Below are positions 1-11,139 of a stretch of DNA of 64,000 nt, piece after piece. This DNA comes from Erythroxylum novogranatense. Its lineage: Eukaryota > Streptophyta > Magnoliopsida > Malpighiales > Erythroxylaceae. The notes beneath the pieces were generated by a model. That model searched no databases. It was given only the letters and a program-made list of their open reading frames with translations, and was not told the DNA's origin. Within the stretch, counting starts at the first letter, position 1. Every line of letters starts with the position of its first letter. The DNA lies in assembly GCA_029891385.1 (NCBI GenBank), contig CM057233.1, positions 26,913,352 through 26,977,351 on the forward strand, written 5' to 3'. The position numbers and the translations under genes are program-made.

Positions 1-98
1 GACTGGGGATCAGTTGTCACTGTCTGCTGTGACATAACTTAAATGCATGTAATTTGACACATTTTTCTCATAATATCCATGTAAGATTGTACTTCTGA

Positions 99-110
99 GC
101 TCTGATACCA
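99..110 (-). promoter_or_regulatory. tRNA-iMet primer-binding site of gypsy-4
   Basis: On the minus strand this reads TGGTATCAGAGC, the standard plant initiator-Met tRNA complement that primes reverse transcription. It lies four bases from the LTR edge at 115. The element's gag and pol therefore lie to the left, outside the window. Positions 1-98 are its untranslated leader. Confidence 0.85.
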
Positions 111-114
111 CAAA

Positions 115-2987
115 TGTAGCATCCCACTCCCGCAAGACCCGAACCCGATATCGATGGTGATATCCGAGCCCGTGTCTCACGAGGGTGGTATGCTAGAGCA
201 GTCGAATGCAATTCAAAACTCAGAAAGCCATTGTTTTTTTGAAAACAATAGAGTGCGCAGATATCGGTAAACAATTTGGGCCACGACACAAAAATATTTT
301 CAGTCAAAATCCAATTTCAGTCATAAAACCATTCATTCACACATATATTCACAGCCAATTTGGGCCCAATACAATAACAATATTTATCTGCAAAAATACA
401 ATTTTTCACATATAACCAGAATGACTCAAATGCAGACGTGAAACCGATCCCGACTTCGAACTCTGTCACTCTTGCAGAAATCATACTCCCGTTTCACTAA
501 CGGGGTACTCGCCAATTCTTAAAAAATAGTTGCAATGTTGGGTGAGTTTGCGAACTCAATGAGAAACCATCATCGATGGTTCACTCAATTCATGCATATA
601 CAATCAGTTCACAAATATAAGGTGTTTCGCCTTTCACGCAGTCCACATTTAATCCATACACATGAAAGTTGCACATATAATCTATTCCCATTGTTTTTCA
701 TTTTATCACTAAGTTGTGACTAAGCGCTTAACAATGAACAGTATTCAGAAGACGCGTCTTAAGGGGAGGAGAGCCCTCTGGGTATGCACTTCCACCCATC
801 GATATTGTCCGCTTCGGTGTGGTGGGCCACCCTCACGGTTTTGCTTGCCCCTACTTGAGGGATGCAAACGCGTCTGCCCCTTTTCGGGCACAGTAAACAG
901 TATTCGCGTCTTAGGAAGTAGGAGAGCCCTCGGGGTATGCACTACTTTTCGCGCGTCATTAGGGATAGGAGAGCCCTCTGGGTATGCACTAATCCCTTTT
1001 TGAGCTCGAGGCTCTTTTTCAGTGATAGAGCTTGTAGCTTTCAGTGGCAGCTCCAGTCACAACCATTATTAATCGATCAATTATGGAATTCGTTTCTCAC
1101 ATGCAATCAGAAACAATTAATCAGAAACAGTCATTTCATTTCCAATTTTGTACTAGCATACATTCACAGTTTTATCCCATGGAAGCATTCACAACAATCA
1201 CATGCAGTCATATTCCATTTTATCAAAACAATCATATTCCACAACATTTGAAACACAGAACGGTTAACAATCAGAAATTGAGGAACCAACTAGGTTACTC
1301 ACTTGAACTTCTGAGCTACCAGCCTGGAAGTCTCAGCACGATCCGTGGATTATCGATCCATCGGAGCCTCTATAACAATTAAATAATTTCATTCATTACA
1401 AAATGCACAATCACAATAATTTGATGATGCACATGTCTTAAATAAAAGATGTACTATGCCTATTCATGATTTTCCCGGTACTATTTCCCAATTTCACTTT
1501 GTTTCGTACCATTCTAATTTTTCTCTCAATTTATCAATAATGACTGATTTCAATTCAATAACATATCACAGAACTCCACCAATTCCATTTCTATTATTCA
1601 GTCAATTTATCAAATCATACTCACTAGGGTATTACCTTAAAATCAATATCACAATTCTCTATATCGAATTTATCCTTTATAATCGTTCTAATTTCAGTAG
1701 CCTTTCTTTACATTTAAAACCTCACTATTATAACTTGATCATCAAACAATCCTTAGTTGAAATACAATCACATTCTTAACTTTCTTTCACTAATTGAGAT
1801 CTCAAAATCCAAATTCAAACTCTCATTCTTTTCCCCAATTATAGACCCGTTCTAGTTCATAACTAATCAAACATCACCTCAATTGGAGGTCTACACCATA
1901 AGTTATGCCCCAAAAACCAATTTGAATCAATTCAGAAATGTCTCCCTCGTCGCGACTTCAAGCCTTCGTCGCGACGTCAAGAAGGTCGCTCGCCGCGACG
2001 CATAACCTTGCTCGTCGCGATGTCCAAACTATCGCGATGTCCAAACTATCGCTGGTCGCGACGTGCCATTTATCGCTCGTCACGACGTGCGCTCGTCGCG
2101 GCGTATGCTCGTCGCGACACGCCAATAATTCCTTCGTCGCGACGTGCTTACGCAGGGTCGTCTTCTCTGATCGATTTTCGTCATTTTCCCTCTCTAAAAC
2201 CAGTCTTAACTTAGCTCAAACACTTTAATCTTTAACAATTAACCCCATGCATGCTTTAAACACAATAAATCAACAACATACAATCAATTACTTACCAATT
2301 CAAGCTCAAATCCTCAAATCTCCGAAAATCCTCCAACTCTTTTCACTTCCTCCATCTTCCACGGTTAACTCTTAAATCCACACAAAAATATCAGCTCCCT
2401 TAAGCAGCAAGCAAAGCTTTACACAAGGAGGGAGGAACGAAGATCATTCATTGGAGGAAGGAGGAAAAATCAAAAGTCTCCGAAGAAGAAGAACGATCGC
2501 GCCCTAGGGAAGAAAACAATTTTCTTTTCCTTTCTTCAATTCTCAAAACGTAAAACATATATATACAGAACAAATAAGCCTTTTGTCATTTTCCTCCCAA
2601 AACATTTAAATCTCTTTCTCTAATCAGTTTTATTTCCAGTCCAATTCATCTCCAAATCTCAATGGCTCGACATATAAATTTCTAAGGTTCACAATCAATT
2701 AACAGTCACTCTAAAATATTTCCAAATCAACTATTCAGACCCAATTATTCCAAAATTTCCAACAAATCACAATCAAATCTAATTATCTCTCAAATCACAA
2801 TTCATATCATATTCAAAATCAAATGCCGAGAAAAGTCATGAATGGATATACTTATATGTGCATGTGCAAAAGACTCATGGCCTCCAAAATTAGAGGTCAA
2901 AAGGATGCTCAGTTAATATTATGCGGTAATATCCTATCTCGCCTCAATTTACCAATATGACCTTCCCATCGGTGACGGGATGTTACA
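115..2987 (-). mobile_element. gypsy-4 5' LTR, complete (2873 bp)
   Basis: The LTR begins TGTAGCATCCC at 115 and ends GGGATGTTACA at 2987, the same termini as the other chromovirus LTRs in this window. It shares with them a double stem-loop block (543-581), a block with GAGAGCCCTCTGGGTATGCACT (two such blocks, 769-990), the GAGGAACCAACTAGGTTACTCAC block near 1279 and a CG-rich palindrome array (1946-2146). The primer site outside position 115 makes it the 5' LTR of a minus-strand element. The other end is off the window, so the target duplication cannot be tested. No coding capacity is expected or seen. Confidence 0.85.
1946..2146. repeat. Array of CGTCGCGACG palindromes in gypsy-4 LTR
   Basis: About ten perfect or near-perfect copies of the 10-bp palindrome CGTCGCGACG, usually as CTCGTCGCGACGT, lie within 200 bp of otherwise AT-rich sequence. 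Degenerate arrays sit at the same LTR position in gypsy-1 (34770-34945 and 61575-61745) and gypsy-3 (26478-26690). The function is unknown. The location and repetition suggest a cis-regulatory cluster. Confidence 0.8.
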
Positions 2988-3390
2988 CCAATGGCCCTCG
3001 TTTCAATCCCAAAATAATATACCCAATATTGTAGTGCCATTGGATAGAAATTTTCGATACAGAAAATCAACCGGTTCGCCATTTGGCGGTTTTTCCGATT
3101 CGGAAATTTTTCCCGAAAAATTCTAGGAAATTTCCTAAAAATCCCTTAAAATGTAAAACACACAATGGATCACTCCAATAAATTTTTCAAACATAATTTC
3201 CACATTATTCACTATAAAATTCTATTTAGACCCAATACTGGGAAATATCATGAATGCATGTACAGTTATTTTTCATGTGCAAAAATTCACTATTCACAAA
3301 TACCAAGATGCATAAAATGCCAAATCGATCTATTCACTCTCACCCTGACCAAATTACTATTTTACCCTTCCGTCGGGGTGGGATGTTACG
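2988..3390 (-). mobile_element. Terminal fragment of an older gypsy LTR
   Basis: This stretch repeats the pattern of a chromovirus LTR end: an ATGAATGCATGTAC block at 3250, CCCTTCCGTCGG, then GGGATGTTAC at 3381. It follows directly after the gypsy-4 LTR terminus. The simplest reading is that gypsy-4 inserted into an older related LTR and this is the remaining right part. Confidence 0.6.
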
Positions 3391-3609
3391 ATCCGTATGG
3401 TTCTTTGTCTTCAGAGCTAAAGACGAGCGAAATATAATGAGCTTAATGTAAACTGGAGCGATGGGATGTTTGGTTGTGGTAGACAGAACAGAAAAAATTG
3501 TTCCGTTTCTAGGGCAGAATGTGTTTGGTTACAATGGAGAGAACGTAAAAATTGTGTCAATGACAAATGTCCCTGATACTTAAGATGATTAACAATGTGT
3601 TATGAATTG

Positions 3610-3694
<85 letters not shown>

Positions 3695-3785
3695 GAACAA
3701 GAACAATAAAATTAAATTGAATTAATAAATAAGGCAACATGTATAATCATAATTATGCATATTAATAATAATTACAAATTATATG

Positions 3786-3818
<33 letters not shown>

Positions 3819-3828
3819 TTTATTACCG

Positions 3829-3887
<59 letters not shown>

Positions 3888-3951
3888 AACACTAATAACC
3901 ATAATGAATACAATAACAATATCAATGATGGTGATGATGATAATGATGATG

Positions 3952-4029
<78 letters not shown>

Positions 4030-4140
4030 ATTATAATAATTATAATTGTAATTATAATTATAAATAGTATGTTATTATTTTACAAATAATAACAGATAAT
4101 AATAATAATGATAACAAGAAATTAATTATAATTTCTTATT
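3610..4140. repeat. (TAA)n microsatellite block, left arm
   Basis: Three long TAA runs (about 3610-3691, 3784-3880 and 3955-4024) separated by short AT-rich or GATGATG interruptions. Open frames through it encode only poly-Asn or poly-Ile and are not genes. Confidence 0.95.
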
Positions 4141-4263
4141 GATAATAATAATTATATGCAAACAGAAGATGTAAGCATTCATTAAATCAATTACAAAATA
4201 GGTTCAACATACATTCATAGCATTAATTATATAATAGGTTCAACATACATTCTAAACAAACAT

Positions 4264-4406
4264 CTAAGCATTAAAGAAAACATCTAATAGGCTCATGACA
4301 TGTACTAGTCTCTGTTCTTCATTTAGATCCCAGAAAAGATTCGCAGCAGAAACATCCTTAGCGAATATCCTTCCAATCTTGATGACTTCGTGAGTTAATG
4401 AATCAC
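4264..4406 (-). pseudogene. Unidentified 3'-terminal exon fragment
   Basis: On the minus strand an acceptor-like GCAG precedes an open stretch of about 46 codons that ends in TAG at 4264-4266. It includes HEVIKIGRIFAKDV and NLFWDLNEEQRLVHVM. The composition looks protein coding, unlike the surrounding AT-rich sequence. I do not recognise the family, and it does not resemble the C-terminus of tryptophan synthase alpha. It may be a second captured gene fragment lying beside the TSA pieces. Confidence 0.4.
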
Positions 4407-5039
4407 CTGCCAATCAACAATGAACTATTTAAAGAAAAGTTGGGATTGAGACATAAATAGGAAACAAAGTTTTAGACAAGCTTTGTAATACTGATGACTT
4501 TTTGTTTATTCTTTCACAAGCAGTCATGCATAAAAGAGCCACAAATAAGGAGAAGAGATGAAATTAGAAAATGGAAGCAGTTAAAAGGGTAGACTAAAAC
4601 ATTGAAGGAGTAATAGAAAGAACAAACAGGATTTAGTATTAACATACAACTGACAGCCTAAAAAACAACAATTTTTTAAGATAAATATGCAGTCACGCTA
4701 AATAAGGAGCATTTCGTACAGAAAAGTAACAACCCTCTTTTGCTCAGAGAAGAATACTAATCATGCCATTGGAAAAGTATTTGCCAGACTTTAAACCAAA
4801 GGTACAATGACAAAGACACTACAAGCTTTCAACAAATGGAAGATGAGAAAACTCTTCAACCATTACGATGTATTTGAAGTTGGAGTATCATATCATGAAG
4901 AAAAGGGTTACTAAATTTAGAGCTGAAATTTGTTATTTTGTCTACAACTATCCAAATTGAACAATTGAAACCAATCCATAACACATATTCAGTAGTCATT
5001 GCAGAAAAAATGTGAGAAGATGATAATTGGTCAAATTAC

Positions 5040-6299
5040 CTCCTTCAACATAGATTTAATTGCATCAAAATTGGTCCCTCTTGCCAAGGATCGAGTAGCT
5101 GCTGCCTAAAGGATAGCACACACTAGTAAGAAAATCAAACAAGAAAATGAATTCAACAAGCAATCAAATTGTTGTCAAACTTGAATAATTGGACCATCTG
5201 CTAAAGGATCGGAGTAAGGCACACCGAGCTCAATAATGTCTGAGCTCAATGATGTCTGACCCTCATCTACTTCGACTCAGCCAAACCTGAAATAGAACAA
5301 GAATCATTTCGCAATGTTGACCTTAATCACTATCCTCTTAATACTAGTTAATCAGTAATCAAATTAGGTTCATATGTTAGGACTAATGAATGGTTAACAA
5401 CCCTGACCTGCTCTTGCCATCCTATGAATAGAAAATTGAAGATGGACAGCTAAATTGCAAGTTCTGGCTGATAACGTAATGATGAGGTTATAGAAACATT
5501 GCAAAATCAAGTAGATGAATTCAGTTCTAGAAAGAAAGGTTTTGAGGAAATTGCATCACAGGTTTCGAGGAAATTGCATCACCTTCTAAAATTAGCAGGA
5601 AAGCACACAACACTAGGAACAAGATATGCTTTAAACAGAGAGGGTCATGCGATTTCCCATGTTTTGCCATACAACCATGATACTTGATTGAACACTTCTT
5701 CTGTTCCCAAGTGGTGTCTACTGACTGACTAAAGCATTGATATTGAAACGAAATTAAAAATATATAGACACACTAACGATTCTTCTAGGCACCTGCAGTC
5801 TCCAATAAGCGGAAGACTGAACCAAAAGATACGAAGAATCAAGTGGTAGCATTTTCAAGATTTTTCAAAGCCCTATTGGAACGAATTTCCTACTTTTTCC
5901 AACAAATACTGCAGAAACCAGTTCAATCCTATCTAAAAGTCGACATATGCAACTCGCAAAAAAAAATCAACTATAACAGTGAAGCTGCCAACTTGAAACA
6001 ATCTGTACAGATCCAAAGTGTCAAATCAATTGACCAAGAACAAAGTGAACTAATCTCCAAAGCAACAAAAAGGAAATAAATGACAATTAATAGAGTAATC
6101 TGAAAGGGTCACACTTTGCCTTGTTTCGAGCTAGGAGAAGGTCCAGGAAAGACCCAAACTTGGGGCAAGCAGTGAGAGCGACCATTGGCGCGAATCTCTG
6201 GTTGAAACGCAGTGGGTTTCATAAACGGACTGGAACTACGGTGGGAGTCTCGATTTGGTTGAGATGAGGAAGCTACAAGTTAATTTGAGCGATGGCCAT
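5040..6299 (-). pseudogene. TSA1-like: Tryptophan synthase alpha subunit pseudogene
   Basis: The intact enzyme cleaves indole-3-glycerol phosphate to indole and glyceraldehyde 3-phosphate in the chloroplast. Three exon remnants are visible on the minus strand. First, 6299-6107 has an ATG, a region resembling a transit peptide (FMKPTAFQPEIRANG) and SSKQGK, matching the conserved KQGKV. Second, 5287-5181 encodes [17 protein letters not shown], which contains the family's active-site region and a conserved substrate-site aspartate. Third, 5105-5040 encodes AAATRSLARGTNFDA. The intron between the last two keeps GT and AG ends, so this came from genomic DNA and not from an mRNA copy. A 16-bp tandem duplication (about 5217-5248) shifts frame inside the second exon. 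An in-frame stop follows the start after eight codons, and the AGDPD region and the rest of the barrel are missing. Confidence 0.75.
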
Positions 6300-6356
6300 T
6301 ACGGACAAGATAAGGAAGAAAAATCAGAGGAGCGCGCAGGAAGACGTAGGTTTATT

Positions 6357-6436
6357 TCCTCCGAGAGACAGGGACGCAACGTCTCTGTCTTTCGTTTTAG
6401 GGATAGACAAGATTCGCCCGTCCCTATCTCTCGGAG
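6357..6436. repeat. Short inverted repeat (17-bp arms)
   Basis: CCTCCGAGAGACAGGGA at 6357-6373 pairs with TCCCTATCTCTCGGAGG at 6420-6436, one mismatch. Inside is a second self-complementary pair around GTCTCTGTC. It lies just upstream of the TSA pseudogene start and may be the remnant of a small nested MITE. Confidence 0.55.
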
Positions 6437-6879
6437 GCAGAGGACAAATTTGGGTTGACAGTAAGCAAAAGCCACCGGATGACAGGATTCTTTTGTTCTG
6501 TTAACTGTCCTCACTCACGGGGACAGTAACCATACACGGGTTCAGTTCCAACGGCTATGTTTTTAAAATGAGTTTTGTTTCTTTTGTTTTATTTAGTTTT
6601 TAAAATTGACCAAAACCACAATATTAATTAAATTAAAAATATCTTTAAAAAATATAATTTAAAAACCACAATAATTAACATATCTTAAAAACCCACAATA
6701 ATTAAATTAAAATATCTTTAAAAATATATTTCAATAAAATTTTGATTTAATAATTAAAATATAGTTAAAATAAATATGAATATATAAATAATATTTTATC
6801 AATAAATATTATATAAGATATCGAAATAAATGTTACTAATAAAAATAATTTATATTTAAGTTTTATTTATTAATAATTA
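6437..6879. other. AT-rich spacer without genes
   Basis: Poly-A and poly-T rich sequence with no sustained reading frame or recognisable element. Repeats of AAAACCACAATAATTAA occur between 6614 and 6705. Confidence 0.7.
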
Positions 6880-7075
6880 TTAGTAGTAGTATAATGTAGA
6901 TGTATTATTATCATTATTAAGCTTCATTTTGTATTTATAATAATTATTATTATTATTATCATTAACATATATTTGGAATTCATTATTAGTAGTAGTAGTA
7001 TAATGTAGATGTATTATTATTATTATTACGCATTTTGTTATCATTATTAATCTTATTATTATTAGTATTATACAT

Positions 7076-7163
<88 letters not shown>

Positions 7164-7503
7164 GTAATATTATTATCAATATTATTATAATTAATTTCTT
7201 ATTATCATTATCATTATTATTCTTAAAATTATTCGTATTATAATTTTGTTGTTGTTATTATTATTATTAATATTGTTATTAGTTCTTTATTATTTCATTA
7301 GTTTTACCTTTTCATTTCTAACAAACCACAATATTATTTTAACAAACCATGTATTATTAATTATATTAGTATTGTTATCTTTTAATTTGCATTTTTATTA
7401 TTATGATAAATTCATTATTATTATTATTATTATTAGTCGTAGATGTAGATGTACAATTTCTATTATCAAGCATCATTATGTATTTATTATTATTATTATT
7501 ATT

Positions 7504-7542
<39 letters not shown>

Positions 7543-7635
7543 ATCATTGTATATTTTGTCATTATAATAATTCATATTTATTATTATGGAACATTTTGTG
7601 TCTATTTTTTCTTGTTATTAATTTTGTTGTTGTTG

Positions 7636-7679
<44 letters not shown>

Positions 7680-7690
7680 TAGATGGACTA
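6880..7690. repeat. (TTA)n/(TTG)n microsatellite block, right arm
   Basis: Long ATT runs (7077-7162, 7481-7505, 7637-7679) with an embedded TTG run (about 7506-7541). A short unit AGTAGTATAATGTAGATGTATTATT recurs near 6884 and 6990, with a related piece near 7437. This mirrors the TAA block of the left arm in inverted orientation. Confidence 0.95.
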
Positions 7691-8450
7691 ATATTATTCG
7701 ATATTTCATAATAGTTTATAATTATTATTATTTGTTAACTTTTCACCTAACACAAATAGTTCATAATAAAACTATCAATTAATTACATATTTCTAATCAT
7801 ATTAAGGACCAGGGGCATTTTTGTCTTTGTCACTATTTTTTTGTTCTATCAACTGCAACCAAACACATTGTGTCTTTGAGACGGAGACAGAAATTTTTGT
7901 TCTGTCCACCACAACCAAACACCTCACTGTCTCCAGTTTCTGTTCCGTTCCATCTCCAGATACCAGAGACAACAACCAAACGCAGCGTTAAAAATAAAGG
8001 TGGGTCCCACTATATATAAAACGTTGCATTCTAGGACGAAACGTAGTGCTTTGATTATGCGTCACTTCCATTTAAATGGTTGCTCCTCTTCTTCCTGATT
8101 CAACTTCCATTCACCTTCAAAGTGAATTCAGTTGCTCTTCCATTTCCAAACTTTTATCTAGATCTTCTATAGCTTTTGCAATCTCTGACTTCAACTGCTC
8201 GTGCTTTGTCTTCAACTTCAAGGAGTTCATAGTAGATGAAAGCCTCTACTTTATTTGTTGTTCCAAAGCCTCGATTTTATTTTTTTTAGGCCGAATTAGG
8301 TGTCTTCCCTACTTTTGTTGCCTCTAATTTAGTAGCCGGATCATGTTTTTCAAATCTAATGAGTTAATTACAGCTTCAATTTTCTCAACATTTCTAACTT
8401 ATCCTTTAACTTTGGACGAGAGGCCTGCTTGTTGAAACCTTTTGTATGTC

Positions 8451-8882
8451 TCACAACCTCAACATCCAAACCATGGTCTTAAGATACTTTTCAAGTTCCA
8501 AATCTATCCCTTTCTTTAATTTGAGAATGATCTTCTTTGCCTCTTGATCTAAATCTCCATAATTAGAAATCCTTAACTTTTTAACTTCATCCTTTAGTGC
8601 TTTCATATTCTCCTTCATATTAGGTTGCTCTTTGACTTCTTTCATTTTCTTATTAATTTCGTGCTTTAATGCTTTACCTTTACCGCTCTTCTCTGAGATG
8701 CTCTTGGCTTTATAGAAATCCCTCAACATATCAAACTTATGCTTTAGGCTTGCAAAGTTAGTAGTTATTGATAAACCTTGAATTATTTCATCTTTTAGCT
8801 TTTGAATCTTGTCCATTAAAATGAGATGCATAAGTTGGCCCTTTGATTTGAATTTCAGACCCACTACTTTAATCACCAACAA
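8451..8882 (-). pseudogene. Coiled-coil protein gene, decayed
   Basis: This minus-strand frame of up to 143 codons, with a likely ATG near 8817, is rich in Lys, Glu and Leu. It has heptad-like spacing (DKIQKLKDEIIQGL, NMKENMKALKDEVKKL, DLELEKYLKTM). Coding-like sequence of similar character continues downstream in other frames to about 8080 (KHEQLKSEIAKAIEDLDKS), so the gene is broken by frameshifts and stops. I do not recognise the family; low-complexity coiled coils give little specific information. It sits inside the candidate element bounded at 7988 and 10918, so it may be a captured host fragment. Confidence 0.35.
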
Positions 8883-9329
8883 CTACGTTTCCTTTTCACC
8901 AACACTGCTTAAACTGACACACAAATCTTGAGAGAGAGAGAGAGAACTTAGTTTTTTTCTTTAAAATACCAGTACCAACTCTTTCTTTGTCTATCCTTTA
9001 ACATACGTCCATGTCCAAAGCTCAATACGATTTCTTCGATGGGATCTTAATGATGATTAGGTTATAATAACAAAAGCACAAGTATAAATGAAACATCAAG
9101 AAACTTACATTTTTGGACAATTTTAGAAATCTAGGCAATTTCAGATATACTTGCAATAGAATGTTTTAAAAAAAAGAGAATGGTATTGAGAACATAAATA
9201 CTAGTTGTGCAATAACTGCATTTCTTTTCATCTTCCCAATTTCCTGCCACATAAATGAATTGAAAATATTTCAAGAATCTCCTTTCCCTCGCTCTATTTG
9301 TTAACGGACTAGGTAATCATAAGCATTGG

Positions 9330-9610
9330 TGTTTACGATAATTAAATAATTAATGAACAATGCCATATAGAAAGAAGCTGGAAGACAAAATGGCCATAAT
9401 ACTAGCTATTCTATTAACTAATAAAATACTAATTAATGAACAACACCATGCAGAAAGAAAGATGACTGGCTATTGTATTAACCAATAAAATAGTAATTAA
9501 TGAATAGTACCATGCAGAAAGAAAGTCAGAAGAAAAGATGACGTAGTACTAGCAGAAAGCTGGAAAACAAGATGGCCTTTGTACTAGCTATCATACAAAT
9601 TAATAGAATA
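9330..9610. repeat. Degenerate tandem repeat, units of roughly 70-100 bp
   Basis: Three or more imperfect copies of a unit containing TAATTAATGAACAACACCAT, GCAGAAAGAAAG, then AAAATGGCC and a TACTAGCTAT block. No coding potential. The rest of 8883-10899 shows no gene, apart from a short GA run at 8928-8944. Confidence 0.65.
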
Positions 9611-11014
9611 AGATGCTCGTAGTACAGGTTACAACAACATGTATAGGATGACAACACATGTCGTCATCTTAAACATTATATCATGGTTAAATAGAAGTTG
9701 GAACAAATTGGTACTAAGGCAAAATTAATGCAATCAATGTGAATCTTCCTTTGTCTTCTTTCATGTTTTTATTCCTATTTCCTTTTCTTTTTAAAACATT
9801 TCATGTGATAGTTGGTTATACATGAATGGGTCGTAGCAAGCAATGAGTAAATGATTGAACAACAGTTCAACCTCGCTTTCTTTTCTAGGAACAAAGAAAA
9901 ACCAGTGCTTTAAATCCCCTTGACATTAGTCTCTTGACATCTTTGAACCAACAAGTTATAAAATTACAAATCCCACATAAGAAATGTTAACAAGATTATC
10001 TTTATATTTGTTCTACTTAATTTTGCGTGACAGTAGCTAAATATGCACTGATAAGCTAATTAAAACAAGAAATGAGCATTTTTTTTCTTTTTTTGCATGA
10101 ATTGCATTGAAAACGCTTGATCATTTGAAGTAACTTTGATGTTCACTAAAAATATTTGTTGCAACACTTAGGTTTAAAGCATCAAGAAAGTACCAAGCTA
10201 GTTAAACTTACTTAAAGCATCAAGAACAATAAAGAAATTAAAAGAGAGAAAATAGAGAGAAAAGTATAGAGTTTTTATATGGAAGATCCCATGGATTGTA
10301 GTACGATTTCTTATTTACAGTTTAACTTGACTGTTTTTTGTGGATGCTCGTAATTTGTCCATTAATTAAATTTGTTTACATGAAAACCACCCCCTTAGAG
10401 AAGAATAAAGCTTTTGGTGATGGTAAATGAGGAGATAAGAGCCTCTTAACACATGTTGTGAGGAGAAGGAGCTTAGCAACTGTGGCATAGAAATGGAACT
10501 GGATGTCCAAAGAGTTCAATCCCTTCACAATGTAACATATCCTCTTATACATATTAAGAAATATCTACGTATATGCAGGTGAGTTTTCGATGTCCATCTT
10601 ATTAATACACTTTTGTTATTTCATTTCTCATTTTTCCGGTGTAAATTTTTGGCTTCCATCTTCATAAGCTCCTGTAAGCAACCAATCAAAATTATTAATT
10701 CATTGAAACTTGTTAAAATTTTACCACAGAATCAGTAACAAAGACACTCACATCCATATATTCATTGATAGCATTCTTAATCTATTGGGAGGTTTATGAC
10801 AGATCTGTATGTGCGCCACCAAGATTGGCATTTAAGAATGAAGGAAAAAAGGAGCAGGCGTTTAATTAGAAGTGGGACTCACTTTCATTTAAATGCTTAG
10901 ACCCACCTTTATTTTTAAAAATTCTCACTTGGTAGGTCCCATTTCAAAAAATGTTTATAAAAAAGATCCACACTAGCAGTTAACTGATAGTGGCTTAACA
11001 CCGTTAGTGGTTTC

Positions 11015-11135
11015 ATTTTGAATGTTTTTTAAACGTTAAGGTTCATTTTGAATGTCTTGTAAATGTTAGGGTTCATTTTGAACACTCTGAAACTTTAAGG
11101 TCCAATTCAAACGTCAGTGTAAACGTTAGGGTTTT
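11015..11135. repeat. Short tandem repeat of TTCATTTTGAATGT units
   Basis: Three to four degenerate units of about 33 bp, each TTCATTTTGAATGT followed by a TTTTAAACGTTAGGG-like part, ending in a poly-T run. It lies between the candidate DNA element and copia-3. Confidence 0.6.
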
Positions 11136-11139
11136 TTTT

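Larger units (their letters stand above)
3451..7938. mobile_element. DNA element with long inverted repeats and captured gene fragments
   Basis: Positions 3451-3596 match the reverse complement of 7793-7938. Both start AACTGGAG, then have TGTTTGGTTGTGG, GACAGAAC, TGTGTTTGGTT and, innermost, a GATTA block. Inside each arm comes a long TAA or TTA microsatellite, so the inverted structure is several hundred bp deep on each side. The middle carries gene fragments on the minus strand. No transposase is visible, so it would be non-autonomous. Family is undetermined: TGCGTTTGGTTG-type ends occur in several plant MITE groups. The right arm extends about 48 bp further (to 7986) than the left, so the outer boundary and target duplication are uncertain. 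Confidence 0.6.
7988..10918. mobile_element. Candidate DNA element with 19-bp perfect inverted ends
   Basis: TTAAAAATAAAGGTGGGTC at 7988-8006 occurs as its exact reverse complement at 10900-10918. A CATTTAAATG palindrome also sits near both ends (8069 and 10887). Between them are a decayed coiled-coil gene and unannotatable AT-rich sequence. No transposase is seen. The chance of a 19-bp inverted match is small, but a clean target duplication is not evident, apart from TTAA contained in the ends. Confidence 0.4.

Noticed and set aside
1938..2228. CG-rich open frame of 96 codons
   Set aside because: It follows the CGTCGCGACG array; repeated RR/SS peptides come from the palindromes and the frame is not conserved in the related LTRs.
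3783..4089. Open frames encoding poly-Asn and poly-Ile
   Set aside because: They are translations of TAA microsatellites, with no start context, composition or motifs of a gene.
7246..7782. 178-codon open frame rich in Leu, Val and Ile, suggesting a membrane protein
   Set aside because: It runs through TTA and TTG simple repeats; the hydrophobicity is a by-product of the repeat.
8928..8944. GA-dinucleotide run as a GAGA regulatory element
   Set aside because: Only eight to nine units, no promoter context and no intact neighbouring gene.
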